This document shows positions 1-7,178 of a stretch of 20,685 bases of DNA, in pieces. Source of the stretch: Egerieenecus sp048201975 (GTDB taxonomy: Bacteria; Bacillota; Clostridia; Christensenellales; Aristaeellaceae). Below the pieces are notes generated by a model that did no database searches, was not told the DNA's origin, and saw only the letters and a program-made list of their open reading frames with translations. Numbering within the stretch: the first letter of the stretch is position 1; the number at the start of each line of letters is the position of its first letter. The position numbers were made by a program, and so were the translations under genes. The stretch covers positions 1 through 20,685 of the forward strand of contig DBFBGQ010000084.1 of NCBI GenBank assembly GCA_048201975.1, written 5' to 3'.

Positions 1-1
1 G

Positions 2-535
2 GTGGGGGTCTGGCGGCACGAGGATGGAGCCTATATCCAGGGCTATGTGCCCAGCAACCGGCTGATGGTGGTGCGGCCCTTTGAGCACTATGGGGTTGTG
101 ATTGATAAACCCAAGCAGGAGATCCGCGTGTACGAATACGGCGCGCTTATTGGAAAAATGCGGGTCAGTACCGGGCTGATGGCGCGGGACAAGCTCTTCC
201 GGGAAACGCGGGCGGGAGCCTTCCTCACCACGGACCGCATCCTGGCGTTTGAAAGCAATGGCTTTACCTACAAGTATCCCATTCGCATCGACGGAGGGAA
301 CCTGATACATCAGCTGGGTTTCAAGTCTCCGAACAAAGGCGGCTTTGCCCAGCAGCTGGAGGAACTGGGCTGGAAGGCATCCGAAGGCTGCGTGCGCATG
401 GACTACCGCACGGACGAGGCGTACAACCTGAACGCTTACTGGATGTGGACGCATTTGGAATGGGGCACCAAAGTGCTTGTGCTGGACGATCCGCAGGCCC
501 GGGAGGCGCGGATGGAGGCGCTGAACCCCTCCTGA
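2..535 (+). CDS. L,D-transpeptidase (YkuD domain), 5' end cut off by the window
   Basis: This is the C-terminal part of a YkuD-type L,D-transpeptidase, an extracytoplasmic enzyme that uses a cysteine to form 3-3 peptidoglycan cross-links or attach proteins to the wall. The frame is open from the window edge, so the true start, signal peptide and any earlier domain lie upstream. The first 25 or so visible residues (VWRHEDGAYIQGYVPSNRL) resemble the end of an SH3-like wall-binding repeat. The catalytic domain follows, from about residue 31 (VVIDKPKQEIRVYEYG) to 160. It has the conserved His in NLIHQLGF and the cysteine in KASEGCVRMDY. The family motif is usually S/T-H-G-C; here Glu replaces the His (bases 380-391). 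The stop is followed by a promoter for gdhA and there is no obvious terminator. The family call is secure. Whether the enzyme is active is less certain because of the substitution. Confidence 0.85.
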   Translation: MGVWRHEDGAYIQGYVPSNRLMVVRPFEHYGVVIDKPKQEIRVYEYGALIGKMRVSTGLMARDKLFRETRAGAFLTTDRILAFESNGFTYKYPIRIDGGNLIHQLGFKSPNKGGFAQQLEELGWKASEGCVRMDYRTDEAYNLNAYWMWTHLEWGTKVLVLDDPQAREARMEALNPS

Positions 536-568
536 CGCAAGAAAAACATAAGAAACGCAGGGAAAACC

Positions 569-597
569 TTGCATCCAGGGGCGTGAGCAAGTACAAT
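569..597 (+). promoter_or_regulatory. Sigma-A type promoter of gdhA
   Basis: TTGCAT (569-574) and TACAAT (592-597) are separated by exactly 17 bases. Transcription would start near 604, giving a leader of about 65 bases. The leader contains a GC-rich hairpin, GCGCGC (629-634) pairing with GCGCGC (641-646), and two direct copies of CCAGCGCGC. The ribosome binding site AAAGGAG lies at 652-658. Confidence 0.65.
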
Positions 598-668
598 AGT
601 CCTATTCCAAACGGCTTCCAGCAAGCCAGCGCGCATTCCAGCGCGCCATTGAAAGGAGTATTTGCCAC

Positions 669-2006
669 ATGAGTGATTATGCCCAGCGCGTATTGGATGG
701 TTTGAAGGCCCGCAACGCCCATGAAAAGGAGTTCATCCAGGCGGCGACAGAGATTCTGACCACGTTGAAGCCGGTGATCGACAAGCACCCCGAATATGAA
801 AAGGCGGGTCTGCTGGAGCGGTATGTGGAACCCGAACGGGTGATCCTCTTCCGGGTGCCCTGGGTGGACGACCAGGGCAACGTGCAGGTGAACCGCGGTT
901 ACCGGGTGCAGTTCAACAGCGCCATCGGTCCGTACAAGGGCGGCCTGCGCCTGCATCCCAGCGTGAACCTGTCCATTATCAAGTTCCTGGGTCTGGAGCA
1001 GATTCTGAAGAACAGCCTTACCGGCCTGCCCATCGGCGGCGGCAAGGGCGGCAGCGATTTCGATCCCAAGGGCAAGAGCGACAATGAAGTGATGCGCTTC
1101 TGCCAGAGCTTTATGACCGAGCTGTACCGCCACATTGGCAAGGATGTGGACGTGCCTGCCGGGGACATCGGCGTGGGCGCCCGGGAGATCGGTTTCCTCT
1201 ATGGCCAGTACAAGCGCATTACCGGCCTGTATGAGGGCGTGCTCACCGGCAAGGGCCTGACCTACGGCGGCAGCTTGGCCCGAAAGGAGGCCACCGGCTT
1301 CGGCCTGTGCTACCTGACCCAGGAGATGATGCGCTGCAACGGCAAGGACGTGGCCGGCAAGACCGTGGTCATCAGCGGCAGCGGCAACGTGGCCATCTAT
1401 GCCGCCCAGAAGATCACCGAAATGGGCGCCAAAGTGGTGGCCATGAGCGACTCCAACGGCTACATCTACGATGCCAACGGCGTGAATCTGGATGTGATCA
1501 AGCAGCTGAAGGAAGTGGAGCGCAAGCGCATCAAGGAATATGTCCAGGCTGTGCCCAACGCTACCTATACCGAGGGCTGTTCCGGCATCTGGACCATTCC
1601 CTGCCAGATTGCGCTGCCCTGCGCCACCCAGAACGAAATTGACGAGAACAGCGCCAAGGCGCTGATTGCCAACGGCGTGGAAGCCGTGGGCGAAGGCGCG
1701 AACATGCCTTCCACCTTGGAGGCTACTGCGGCCTTCCAGCAGGCAGGGGTGCTCTTTGCGCCCGCCAAGGCTGCCAATGCCGGCGGCGTAGCCGTTTCCG
1801 CCCTGGAGATGAGCCAGAACAGCCAGCGGCTGAGCTGGACCTTTGAAGAGGTGGATGCCAAGCTGAAGGACATCATGGTGGGGATCTTCCACAAGGTGGA
1901 CGAGGCTGCCAAGGAATACGCCACCGCCGGGGACTATGTGGCCGGCGCAAACATCGCGGGCTTCCTGAAGGTGGCCGACGCCATGATGGCTCAGGGCGCG
2001 GTGTAA
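669..2006 (+). CDS. gdhA: NADP-type glutamate dehydrogenase
   Basis: Glutamate dehydrogenase catalyses the reversible reductive amination of 2-oxoglutarate to glutamate in the cytoplasm and so links carbon and ammonia metabolism. The 445-residue product has the full length of the hexameric bacterial small-subunit form. The dimerisation/substrate domain has the signature PIGGGKGGSDFDPKGKS with the substrate-binding Lys126, and the catalytic Asp166 in PAGDIGVGAREIGF. The Rossmann domain begins near residue 230 with TVVISGSGNVAIYAA. The similarity pattern (VPWVDDQGNVQVNRGYRVQFNS split over the N-terminal part) is that of the NADP-dependent biosynthetic class; the coenzyme preference is inferred. 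The start ATG follows AAAGGAG at a spacing of 10. The gene is monocistronic, with its own promoter upstream and an intrinsic terminator immediately downstream. Confidence 0.97.
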   Translation: MSDYAQRVLDGLKARNAHEKEFIQAATEILTTLKPVIDKHPEYEKAGLLERYVEPERVILFRVPWVDDQGNVQVNRGYRVQFNSAIGPYKGGLRLHPSVNLSIIKFLGLEQILKNSLTGLPIGGGKGGSDFDPKGKSDNEVMRFCQSFMTELYRHIGKDVDVPAGDIGVGAREIGFLYGQYKRITGLYEGVLTGKGLTYGGSLARKEATGFGLCYLTQEMMRCNGKDVAGKTVVISGSGNVAIYAAQKITEMGAKVVAMSDSNGYIYDANGVNLDVIKQLKEVERKRIKEYVQAVPNATYTEGCSGIWTIPCQIALPCATQNEIDENSAKALIANGVEAVGEGANMPSTLEATAAFQQAGVLFAPAKAANAGGVAVSALEMSQNSQRLSWTFEEVDAKLKDIMVGIFHKVDEAAKEYATAGDYVAGANIAGFLKVADAMMAQGAV

Positions 2007-2023
2007 TCGCAATACGCATTGCT

Positions 2024-2066
2024 ACGCGGGGGCACGCCGGCGGAAACGGCGCGCTCCCGCGTTTTT
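2024..2066 (+). terminator. Intrinsic terminator after gdhA
   Basis: ACGCGGG (2024-2030) pairs with CCCGCGT (2056-2062), with further GC pairing inside the loop, and a run of T follows (2062-2066). It lies 18 bases after the gdhA stop codon. Confidence 0.8.
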
Positions 2067-2081
2067 CTGTCCAGGGAAAAT

Positions 2082-2111
2082 TTGACAGAAGGCCGGGGAA
2101 CGTGCTACCAT
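2082..2111 (+). promoter_or_regulatory. Promoter of the patatin-like gene
   Basis: A perfect -35 box TTGACA (2082-2087) and a -10 box TACCAT (2106-2111) are separated by 18 bases. The start codon at 2162 is about 45 bases downstream of the predicted transcription start. It lies just after the gdhA terminator, which fits an independent transcription unit. Confidence 0.6.
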
Positions 2112-2161
2112 CCAGAAGAGGCCGGGACATTCGCCTGACCTTAAGGGAGCGGGACGAAAGC

Positions 2162-3022
2162 ATGAAGACGGGATTGGTGCTGGAGGGCGGCGCAATGCGC
2201 GGGCTGTACACCGCCGGGGCGCTGGATGTGCTCATGGAGCAGGGGATCGCCGTGGATGGCGCTGTGGGGGTATCCGCGGGGGCGGTGTTCGGCTGCAACA
2301 TGAAGTCCGGGCAGATAGGCCGGGTGCTTCGATACAATACCGCCTATTGCCGGGATCCCCGCTACATGAGCCTGAGATCGCTGCTTCGCACTGGGGACCT
2401 GTATGGGGAGCAGTTTTGCTACCACGACATACCAGACCGGCTGGATCCTTTCGACCGGGAAGCGTTCCGGGCGAGTCCCATGGCGTTTTATGTGGTGTGC
2501 ACCGATGTGCGCACCGGAAAGCCGGTGTATCGCCGCATGACGGACGGCGGCCCCGGGGATATTCAATGGATGCGGGCGTCCGCATCCATGCCCATGGTTT
2601 CCCGGGCGGTTCAGGTGGACGGATACGAACTGCTGGACGGAGGCATCGTGGACGCCATTCCCATTGACTGGTTCCGGCAGCAGGGCTATGAGCGCAACCT
2701 GGTTATCCTGACCCGCCCGGCGGGGTATCGCAAGCAGCCTGCGCAGGCGCTGCCGCTGATGCGCCTCCTGCTGCGAAGATATCCGGCGGTGGCGCGGGAG
2801 ATGGCCGTCCGGCATCAACGCTACAACGATACGCTGGCGCGCTTGGAGCAGCTGGAGGCGCAGGGAGACACGCTGGTGCTGCGGCCCAGCCGTCCGCTTC
2901 CGATTCGCCGGGTGGAGAAGGATCCCCACCGGCTCCGGGAGGCCTACGCCATCGGCCGGGCGGACGCGCTGGCACGTCTGGAGGAGATCCGGCGCTTTCT
3001 GGGCAACAGCGAAAAACGGTAA
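2162..3022 (+). CDS. Patatin-like phospholipase / acyl hydrolase (YjjU-like)
   Basis: The 286-residue protein is a patatin-fold serine acyl hydrolase with a Ser-Asp catalytic dyad. The oxyanion-hole loop is EGGAMRG near residues 8-14, the nucleophile elbow is GVSAG with Ser38, and the catalytic Asp159 lies in LLDGGIVDAIP. Residues 190-286 (basic, helical) resemble the C-terminal extension of the E. coli YjjU-like group. There is no signal peptide or membrane segment, so it should be cytoplasmic or peripheral at the membrane; the substrate is unknown. I chose the ATG at 2162 because MKTGLVLEGG matches the usual N-terminus and a purine-rich stretch (GGGAGCGGGACGAAAG) precedes it. An upstream in-frame GTG at 2102 lies inside the promoter. 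The gene stands alone, between the gdhA terminator and a bidirectional terminator. Confidence 0.9.
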   Translation: MKTGLVLEGGAMRGLYTAGALDVLMEQGIAVDGAVGVSAGAVFGCNMKSGQIGRVLRYNTAYCRDPRYMSLRSLLRTGDLYGEQFCYHDIPDRLDPFDREAFRASPMAFYVVCTDVRTGKPVYRRMTDGGPGDIQWMRASASMPMVSRAVQVDGYELLDGGIVDAIPIDWFRQQGYERNLVILTRPAGYRKQPAQALPLMRLLLRRYPAVAREMAVRHQRYNDTLARLEQLEAQGDTLVLRPSRPLPIRRVEKDPHRLREAYAIGRADALARLEEIRRFLGNSEKR

Positions 3023-3023
3023 A

Positions 3024-3065
3024 GAAAAAAACGGGAGACGGCCCTGGGGAAGGGCGTCTCCCGTT
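3024..3065. terminator. Bidirectional terminator between two convergent genes
   Basis: ACGGGAGACG (3031-3040) pairs with CGTCTCCCGT (3055-3064), with extra pairing GCCCT/AGGGC inside. The A-rich stretch at 3021-3030 becomes a U-tract on minus-strand RNA, so the structure best ends the threonine aldolase transcript. A short TTT on the plus side may also serve the patatin gene. Confidence 0.8.
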
Positions 3066-3077
3066 TCATGCTGTGTA

Positions 3078-4103
3078 TTACAGCCTTTCCACCGCATGGA
3101 TGAACTGATCCACATAAGCGTCCGGCGTGGCCCAGCTGGTGCAAACGCGGTACACCGCCCGCGTCTCGTCCAGGCGCTCCCAGGCGGCCAGGTCGAAATC
3201 CTCCTCCAGGGCTTCGATTTGCTCGTCGGTAAAAATGGGGAAGAGCTGGTTGGTGGGGGAATCCACCTGTAGCGGAATTTCCTTGTCCAGGAAAGCGTCC
3301 CGGATGCGCATGGCTTGATCCACCGCCTTTTTTGCGATGGTCAGGTAGCGTTTTTCGGACATCAGGGTTTCAAACTGAATCCCCAGCATGCGTCCCTTGG
3401 CCAGCATGCCGCCCTTTTGCTTGATCATGTAGCGGAAGCAGTGATTCAGCTTGGGATTGGTGATCACCACCGCTTCTCCGAACAGGGCGCCCACCTTGGT
3501 GCCGCCCACGGTGAAAATGTCGCAGTAGCGGGCGATGTCCGCGGGGGTCAGGTCGTTGATGGGAGAGGCCAGGCCATAGCCCAGCCGCGCGCCGTCAATG
3601 AACAGATACAGCCCGTGCTGCTGGCAGGTGTAGTACAGGTCCTTCAGCTGGGAAAGGTTGTACAGGGTGCCCACCTCCGTGGAGAAGGAAATGTACACCA
3701 TGCCGGGCTTCACCACGTGCTCATCATCCCCCTGCAGGGCGCAAGCCACGGATACCTGCGGCGCGGAGATGCGCCCGTCCTTGGCGGGAAGCGCAAGGAT
3801 CTTGTGACCGGTGGCCTCCACGGCTCCCGTTTCGTGGCCGTTGATGTGTCCGGTGGCGGGGCTGATCACGCCCTCCCAGGGCCGAAGGGCGGCGGAGATC
3901 ACCGTGGTGTTGGCCTGGGTTCCGCCCGTGAGGAAGTGCACCGCCGCCTGGGGACAATCAAACATTTCCTGAATCAGCTGGGCGGCATGCTGGCAGTGGG
4001 GGTCAAGCCCATAGCCCACCGTTTGCTCCAGATTGGTGCGGGCAAGCGCGTCCAGAATGTCCGGGTGGCATCCTTCTAGATAATCGCAGTTCAAACGGAT
4101 CAT
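3078..4103 (-). CDS. Low-specificity L-threonine aldolase family (PLP enzyme)
   Basis: This is a fold-type I PLP enzyme of the beta-eliminating lyase/threonine aldolase family, which cleaves L-threonine or L-allo-threonine to glycine and acetaldehyde. Landmarks in the 341-residue product are LTGGTQANTTVISAAL near residue 58 (phosphate-binding loop), SPATGHINGHETGAVEATGH at 81-100, Asp170 in FIDGARLGYGL (contacts the pyridine nitrogen) and the Schiff-base Lys203 in TVGGTKVGALFGE. The ATG at 4103 is chosen because AAAGGTGG precedes it at good spacing and MIRLNCDYLEG is the usual N-terminus; the open frame extends 16 codons further upstream into the preceding gene. It lies 28 bases after the phosphodiester glycosidase-like gene on the same strand and is probably cotranscribed with it. 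The family is secure; the exact amino acid substrate (threonine versus another beta-hydroxy amino acid) is not. Confidence 0.9.
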   Translation of the reverse strand: MIRLNCDYLEGCHPDILDALARTNLEQTVGYGLDPHCQHAAQLIQEMFDCPQAAVHFLTGGTQANTTVISAALRPWEGVISPATGHINGHETGAVEATGHKILALPAKDGRISAPQVSVACALQGDDEHVVKPGMVYISFSTEVGTLYNLSQLKDLYYTCQQHGLYLFIDGARLGYGLASPINDLTPADIARYCDIFTVGGTKVGALFGEAVVITNPKLNHCFRYMIKQKGGMLAKGRMLGIQFETLMSEKRYLTIAKKAVDQAMRIRDAFLDKEIPLQVDSPTNQLFPIFTDEQIEALEEDFDLAAWERLDETRAVYRVCTSWATPDAYVDQFIHAVERL

Positions 4104-4131
4104 GATTGTTTCCACCTTTCTATCATAGGGC

Positions 4132-5064
4132 TCAGTAGGTTCCCACAGCAAGAATATCCGGGATGGACCGGTCGTTTACGTCAATGCCGCCGTTTTCCGC
4201 CAGCTGGACGTTTTCGCCCATGAAGAGCATGGCCGCGGTGTTGCCGCCGTCCAGGTTGATGGCGTCGGTGCAGCCCATGTTGTAGAGAATCTCCGCGCAC
4301 TGGAGCAGCGTTGCGCCGCTGGAGTGGGACTTGCGGCCCTCTACCAGCAGGCCCACGTAATGGCCGGGCTCCACCACGCCGATGCATCTGCGGGGCTCCT
4401 TGTAATTGTAGGCATCCTTGTCCACATCCTGGATCTCGCCGTCCCGCACCAGGATGGGGCCAAAGGCCACCACCGTGGTGGCGCCTTCCTTCACGTAATC
4501 CGAAGCGCTCTTTTCCCAGGCTTCGTTCACCTCGGCGCGCCCTGACGGGTAGAAGGCCATGGTTGCCAGGTTGGGCACCGCTTCCACCATTTTGGAATAG
4601 GATTTCTCATACAGCACCTTGCCGTTGCGGACGATGTTGCCGGGATACCGGTCGTTGGCCACCCGGTAGGAATAGAAATCCCCGCTCTGGGCATACACCA
4701 CCCGGGCGGCGTTGGCCATATCCTGGGGCAGTCCGTTGGTGCGCCCGGGATTTTCTTCATTGTGGGTGACGGTGTACAGGCTGGTGCCCTCGTTGCAATA
4801 GATATCGGCAACGTAATAGGTCAGCATGGGGGAGCCCTCCTGGGTGCGCATGATGGCGATGCGCACGGTCTGGTCCAGATAATACCAGTAGCCTTCCGAG
4901 TGGTTTTTGTAAACATAGGGGGTCTCGCCCTCGGGCAGAAAGCCGGCCTCGTTTGTCTCGGGCAGCACCGAAGGATCTGTCAGGGGGGAGGTGGCCGCAA
5001 AGGCGCAGGGAAGGGTCAGGAGCAGGGCGCAGACAAGCGTAGCCAACAGCAGCGTTTTTTTCAA
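4132..5064 (-). CDS. Secreted phosphodiester glycosidase-like (NAGPA domain) protein
   Basis: The 310-residue product belongs to the NAGPA/phosphodiester glycosidase family, whose founding member removes N-acetylglucosamine from phosphodiester-linked glycans; bacterial members are often labelled exopolysaccharide-related. An N-terminal signal peptide is clear: two lysines, a hydrophobic stretch (TLLLATLVCALLLTLPC) and a probable cleavage after AFA. The domain shows VVAFGPILVRDGE, RCIGVVEPGHYVGLLVEGR, the helix TLLQCAEILYNMGC and the hallmark DAINLDGGNTAAMLF (usually NLDGGGS in relatives). I place the start at the TTG at 5064, which sits 8 bases after a perfect AAGGAGG and is followed by Lys-Lys-hydrophobic; the open frame reaches 5109, but that ATG lies in the -10 region. 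Its own promoter lies at 5108-5137. The substrate is unknown; a cell-wall or surface glycan is an inference. Confidence 0.82.
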   Translation of the reverse strand: MKKTLLLATLVCALLLTLPCAFAATSPLTDPSVLPETNEAGFLPEGETPYVYKNHSEGYWYYLDQTVRIAIMRTQEGSPMLTYYVADIYCNEGTSLYTVTHNEENPGRTNGLPQDMANAARVVYAQSGDFYSYRVANDRYPGNIVRNGKVLYEKSYSKMVEAVPNLATMAFYPSGRAEVNEAWEKSASDYVKEGATTVVAFGPILVRDGEIQDVDKDAYNYKEPRRCIGVVEPGHYVGLLVEGRKSHSSGATLLQCAEILYNMGCTDAINLDGGNTAAMLFMGENVQLAENGGIDVNDRSIPDILAVGTY

Positions 5065-5107
5065 CAGCGAATCCTCCTTGCTTGTGCGATTGCATGGAAC
5101 AATATGC

Positions 5108-5137
5108 ATTATAAACGCAGGAGCCGCGTCGCGTCAA
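5108..5137 (-). promoter_or_regulatory. Promoter of the phosphodiester glycosidase-threonine aldolase pair
   Basis: Read on the minus strand, TTGACG (5137-5132) and a perfect TATAAT (5113-5108) are separated by 18 bases. Transcription would start near 5100, 36 bases before the TTG start codon. The position of the -10 box over the upstream in-frame ATG at 5109 supports the TTG start. Confidence 0.7.
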
Positions 5138-5230
5138 CCGCCAGGCAGGGAAAAAGCCTGCGTGCGGATCACCGGCTTGGAAAATTTGCGGGTATTGTGG
5201 CCGGAGGCTTCCCTTTTGGTCAAAATAAGG

Positions 5231-5256
5231 TACAATAGAGGGGCAAAAACGTTTTT
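5231..5256 (+). promoter_or_regulatory. -10 box of the GH1 gene and a 12-base palindrome, candidate LacI-type operator
   Basis: TACAAT (5231-5236) is a good -10 box, but no convincing -35 box lies 16-18 bases before it (TTCCCT at 5209-5214 is the best). Eight bases downstream is the perfect palindrome AAAAACGTTTTT (5245-5256), centred on CG, which covers the expected transcription start. Central-CG palindromes at this position are typical of LacI/GalR-family operators, including CcpA sites, although the match to the CcpA consensus has about three mismatches. A weak -35 could mean an activator is needed. Confidence 0.5.
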
Positions 5257-5273
5257 ACGTAGGAGGGAATTCC

Positions 5274-6635
5274 ATGAGCTTTCCCAAGGATTTTCTCTGG
5301 GGCACGGCCACCGCGGCCTATCAGATTGAAGGCGCGCCCCTGGAGGACGGCAAAGGCCCCTGCATCTGGGATGATTTCACCAAGGAGCCCGGGCGCATTC
5401 TGGACGCATCCTCCGGGAATGTGGCCTGCGACCATTACCACCGCTTCCGGGAGGACGTGGCGCTCATGGCCCGGATGGGCATCAAGCATTACCGGTTCTC
5501 CATCAGCTGGTCCCGTGTGCTTCCCCTGGGCACGGGAGAGGTCAATCAGGCGGGGCTGCAATTTTATTCGGACCTGGTGGACTGTCTGCTGGAGCACGGG
5601 ATCCGCCCCTTCTGCACGCTGTATCATTGGGACCTGCCCCGAGCGCTGCATGAGCGCGGAGGGTGGCTCAACGCGGAAATGCCCCAGTGGTTCGCGGAAT
5701 ATACGCAGGTGGTGGCCCGTCGCCTGGGCGACCGGGTGAAGGATTATTTCACCATCAACGAGCCGCAATGCATTATCGGCGCCGGCTACCGGGAAGGCGC
5801 GCACGCCCCTGGCGTGCGGTATCCCCTGCCTGCCCGTGTGCGAATGATTCATCATCTGCTCATGAGCCATGGCCGGGCGGCGCAGGTGCTGCGGGAGCTG
5901 GTTCCCGGCGTCCGCGTGGGCTATGCTCCCACGGGCACGCCCCGGATCCCCTTCACGGACTCCGCCGCGGATCTGGAGGCGGCCCGGAAGGCATACTTCG
6001 GCATTAGCGCGGATCCTGAGGGATTCGACTGGAATGTCAGCTGGTATAGCGATCCCGTGGTGCTGGGCGTTTACCCCGAGGAAGGATTGCAGCGCTACGG
6101 ACAATACCTGCCCCGGGGTTGGGAGAAGGATATGGCGCTGATCCGCCAGCCGCTGGATTACTACGCCCAGAACATCTATCAGGGGGAGGTGGTGCGTGCC
6201 GCCGATCATCCCCAGGGCTGGGAAAAGGTGCCCTTCCCCCAAGGGTTGCCCAAAACTGCCTGCAATTGGCCCATTACGCCCGAGGCGCTGTACTGGGGCC
6301 CCCGCATGCTTTATGAGCGCTACGGCCTGCCCCTGCTTGTGACGGAGAACGGCATGAGCTGTCATGATGCGGTGATGCTGGATGGCAAGGTGCATGACCC
6401 CAACCGCATTGATTATGTGCACCGCTACCTGCTGGCTCTGCGCCGCGCCGTGGAAGAGGGCGTGCCGGTGAAAGGCTATTTCTACTGGAGCTTCTTTGAC
6501 AATTTTGAGTGGGCGCTGGGCTATACCGAGCGCTTTGGCTTGACCTATGTGAACTACCAGACCCAGGAGCGGATTCCCAAGGATTCCGCCTATTGGTATC
6601 AGCGGGTGATGGCCACCAACGGCGCGGAATTATAA
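5274..6635 (+). CDS. Family GH1 beta-glucosidase / 6-phospho-beta-glucosidase-like
   Basis: Glycoside hydrolase family 1 is a retaining (beta/alpha)8 barrel acting on beta-glucosides or beta-galactosides. The 453-residue protein is full length. It starts with FPKDFLWGTATAAYQIEGA, the family N-terminal signature. The acid/base is Glu163 in FTINEPQC (the usual form is TFNEP/TLNEP) and the nucleophile is Glu358 in LLVTENGMSC. The C-terminal WSFFDNFEWALGYTERFGLTYVNY carries the aglycone and -1 site residues; NFEWALGYTERFG resembles non-phosphorylated beta-glucosidases (BglA/BglB type) more than 6-phospho enzymes, and no PTS gene is near. No signal peptide is present, so it acts on imported sugars. 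The ATG follows TAGGAGGG at good spacing. It is divergent from the phosphodiester glycosidase-like gene and ends in a strong terminator, so it is monocistronic. Confidence 0.95.
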   Translation: MSFPKDFLWGTATAAYQIEGAPLEDGKGPCIWDDFTKEPGRILDASSGNVACDHYHRFREDVALMARMGIKHYRFSISWSRVLPLGTGEVNQAGLQFYSDLVDCLLEHGIRPFCTLYHWDLPRALHERGGWLNAEMPQWFAEYTQVVARRLGDRVKDYFTINEPQCIIGAGYREGAHAPGVRYPLPARVRMIHHLLMSHGRAAQVLRELVPGVRVGYAPTGTPRIPFTDSAADLEAARKAYFGISADPEGFDWNVSWYSDPVVLGVYPEEGLQRYGQYLPRGWEKDMALIRQPLDYYAQNIYQGEVVRAADHPQGWEKVPFPQGLPKTACNWPITPEALYWGPRMLYERYGLPLLVTENGMSCHDAVMLDGKVHDPNRIDYVHRYLLALRRAVEEGVPVKGYFYWSFFDNFEWALGYTERFGLTYVNYQTQERIPKDSAYWYQRVMATNGAEL

Positions 6636-6671
6636 AAAAACAAGGGGCGCGGCAGAAGATGGCCGCGCCCC
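6636..6671. terminator. Bidirectional terminator between GH1 gene and rimI
   Basis: GGGGCGCGGC (6644-6653) and GCCGCGCCCC (6662-6671) form a perfect 10-base-pair stem with an 8-base loop. The A-run at 6634-6640 supplies the U-tract for the minus-strand tsa/rimI transcript; the plus-strand side has only CAAATTT, a weaker tail for the GH1 transcript. Confidence 0.85.
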
Positions 6672-6683
6672 AAATTTGATGCG

Positions 6684-7178
6684 TCAGGATGAAACGGTTT
6701 CCGGCTCCGTAAAATCCGGATCGGCGGAAGGCAGCTGCTGGCAAACCATCAGCAGCGCGTCCTCCCGGTTGTCCTCGTAATAGCGCTTGCGCAGGCCCAC
6801 GGGCTGAAAGCCCAGGCTGACGTACAGGTTCTGCGCCCGCAGGTTGCTCTTGCGCACCTCCAGGGTGGCGTAGGATGCGCCCAGGTTGGCAAGGTACTGG
6901 AGCAGGGCCTGCGTCAGCTTGCGGCCGTAGCCGTTCCCGCGATAGGCCTCGGCGATGGCGATGTTGGTGATATGGCTCTCGTCCAGGATGATCCATGCCC
7001 CAGCATAGCCGATCACGCGACCCTCCGCCTCCACTACCAGGTACCGGGCGGCCACGTTGCGCGTAAGCTCCTCCTCGAAGGATTTCCGGCTCCAAGGGGT
7101 GGGGAAGGTGGCGGCCTCGATGGCGGTCACCGCATCCAGGTCGGCAAGGGTCATGCGGCGAATCTCACAGGCGGACAT
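6684..7178 (-). CDS. rimI: Ribosomal protein S18-alanine N-acetyltransferase, GNAT family
   Basis: RimI transfers acetyl from acetyl-CoA to the N-terminal alanine of ribosomal protein S18; many bacterial homologues act on other N-termini as well. The 164-residue product has the GNAT core: MTLADLDAVTAIEAATFPTPWSRKSF at the N-terminus (a RimI signature), the beta strand GYAGAWIILDESHITNIAI and the acetyl-CoA pyrophosphate loop AYRGNGYGRKL, then LEVRKSNLRAQNLYVSLGFQPVGLRKRYY, the typical RimI ending. The ATG at 7178 is preceded by AGGAGG with a 9-base gap and overlaps the end of tsaB by 14 bases, which indicates translational coupling. It is the last gene of the ribU-tsaE-tsaB-rimI transcript. 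The tsaB-rimI linkage is common in Firmicutes. Confidence 0.95.
   Translation of the reverse strand: MSACEIRRMTLADLDAVTAIEAATFPTPWSRKSFEEELTRNVAARYLVVEAEGRVIGYAGAWIILDESHITNIAIAEAYRGNGYGRKLTQALLQYLANLGASYATLEVRKSNLRAQNLYVSLGFQPVGLRKRYYEDNREDALLMVCQQLPSADPDFTEPETVSS

Noticed and set aside
321..2012. Long minus-strand open frame (563 codons) over gdhA
   Set aside because: It is the antisense shadow of a clear gdhA gene in GC-rich DNA. Its translation is low-complexity, rich in His, Ala, Gly and Leu, with no family motif and no ribosome binding site.
5220..6422. 400-codon minus-strand frame over the GH1 gene
   Set aside because: Antisense shadow; the GH1 gene has catalytic motifs, a start site and a terminator.
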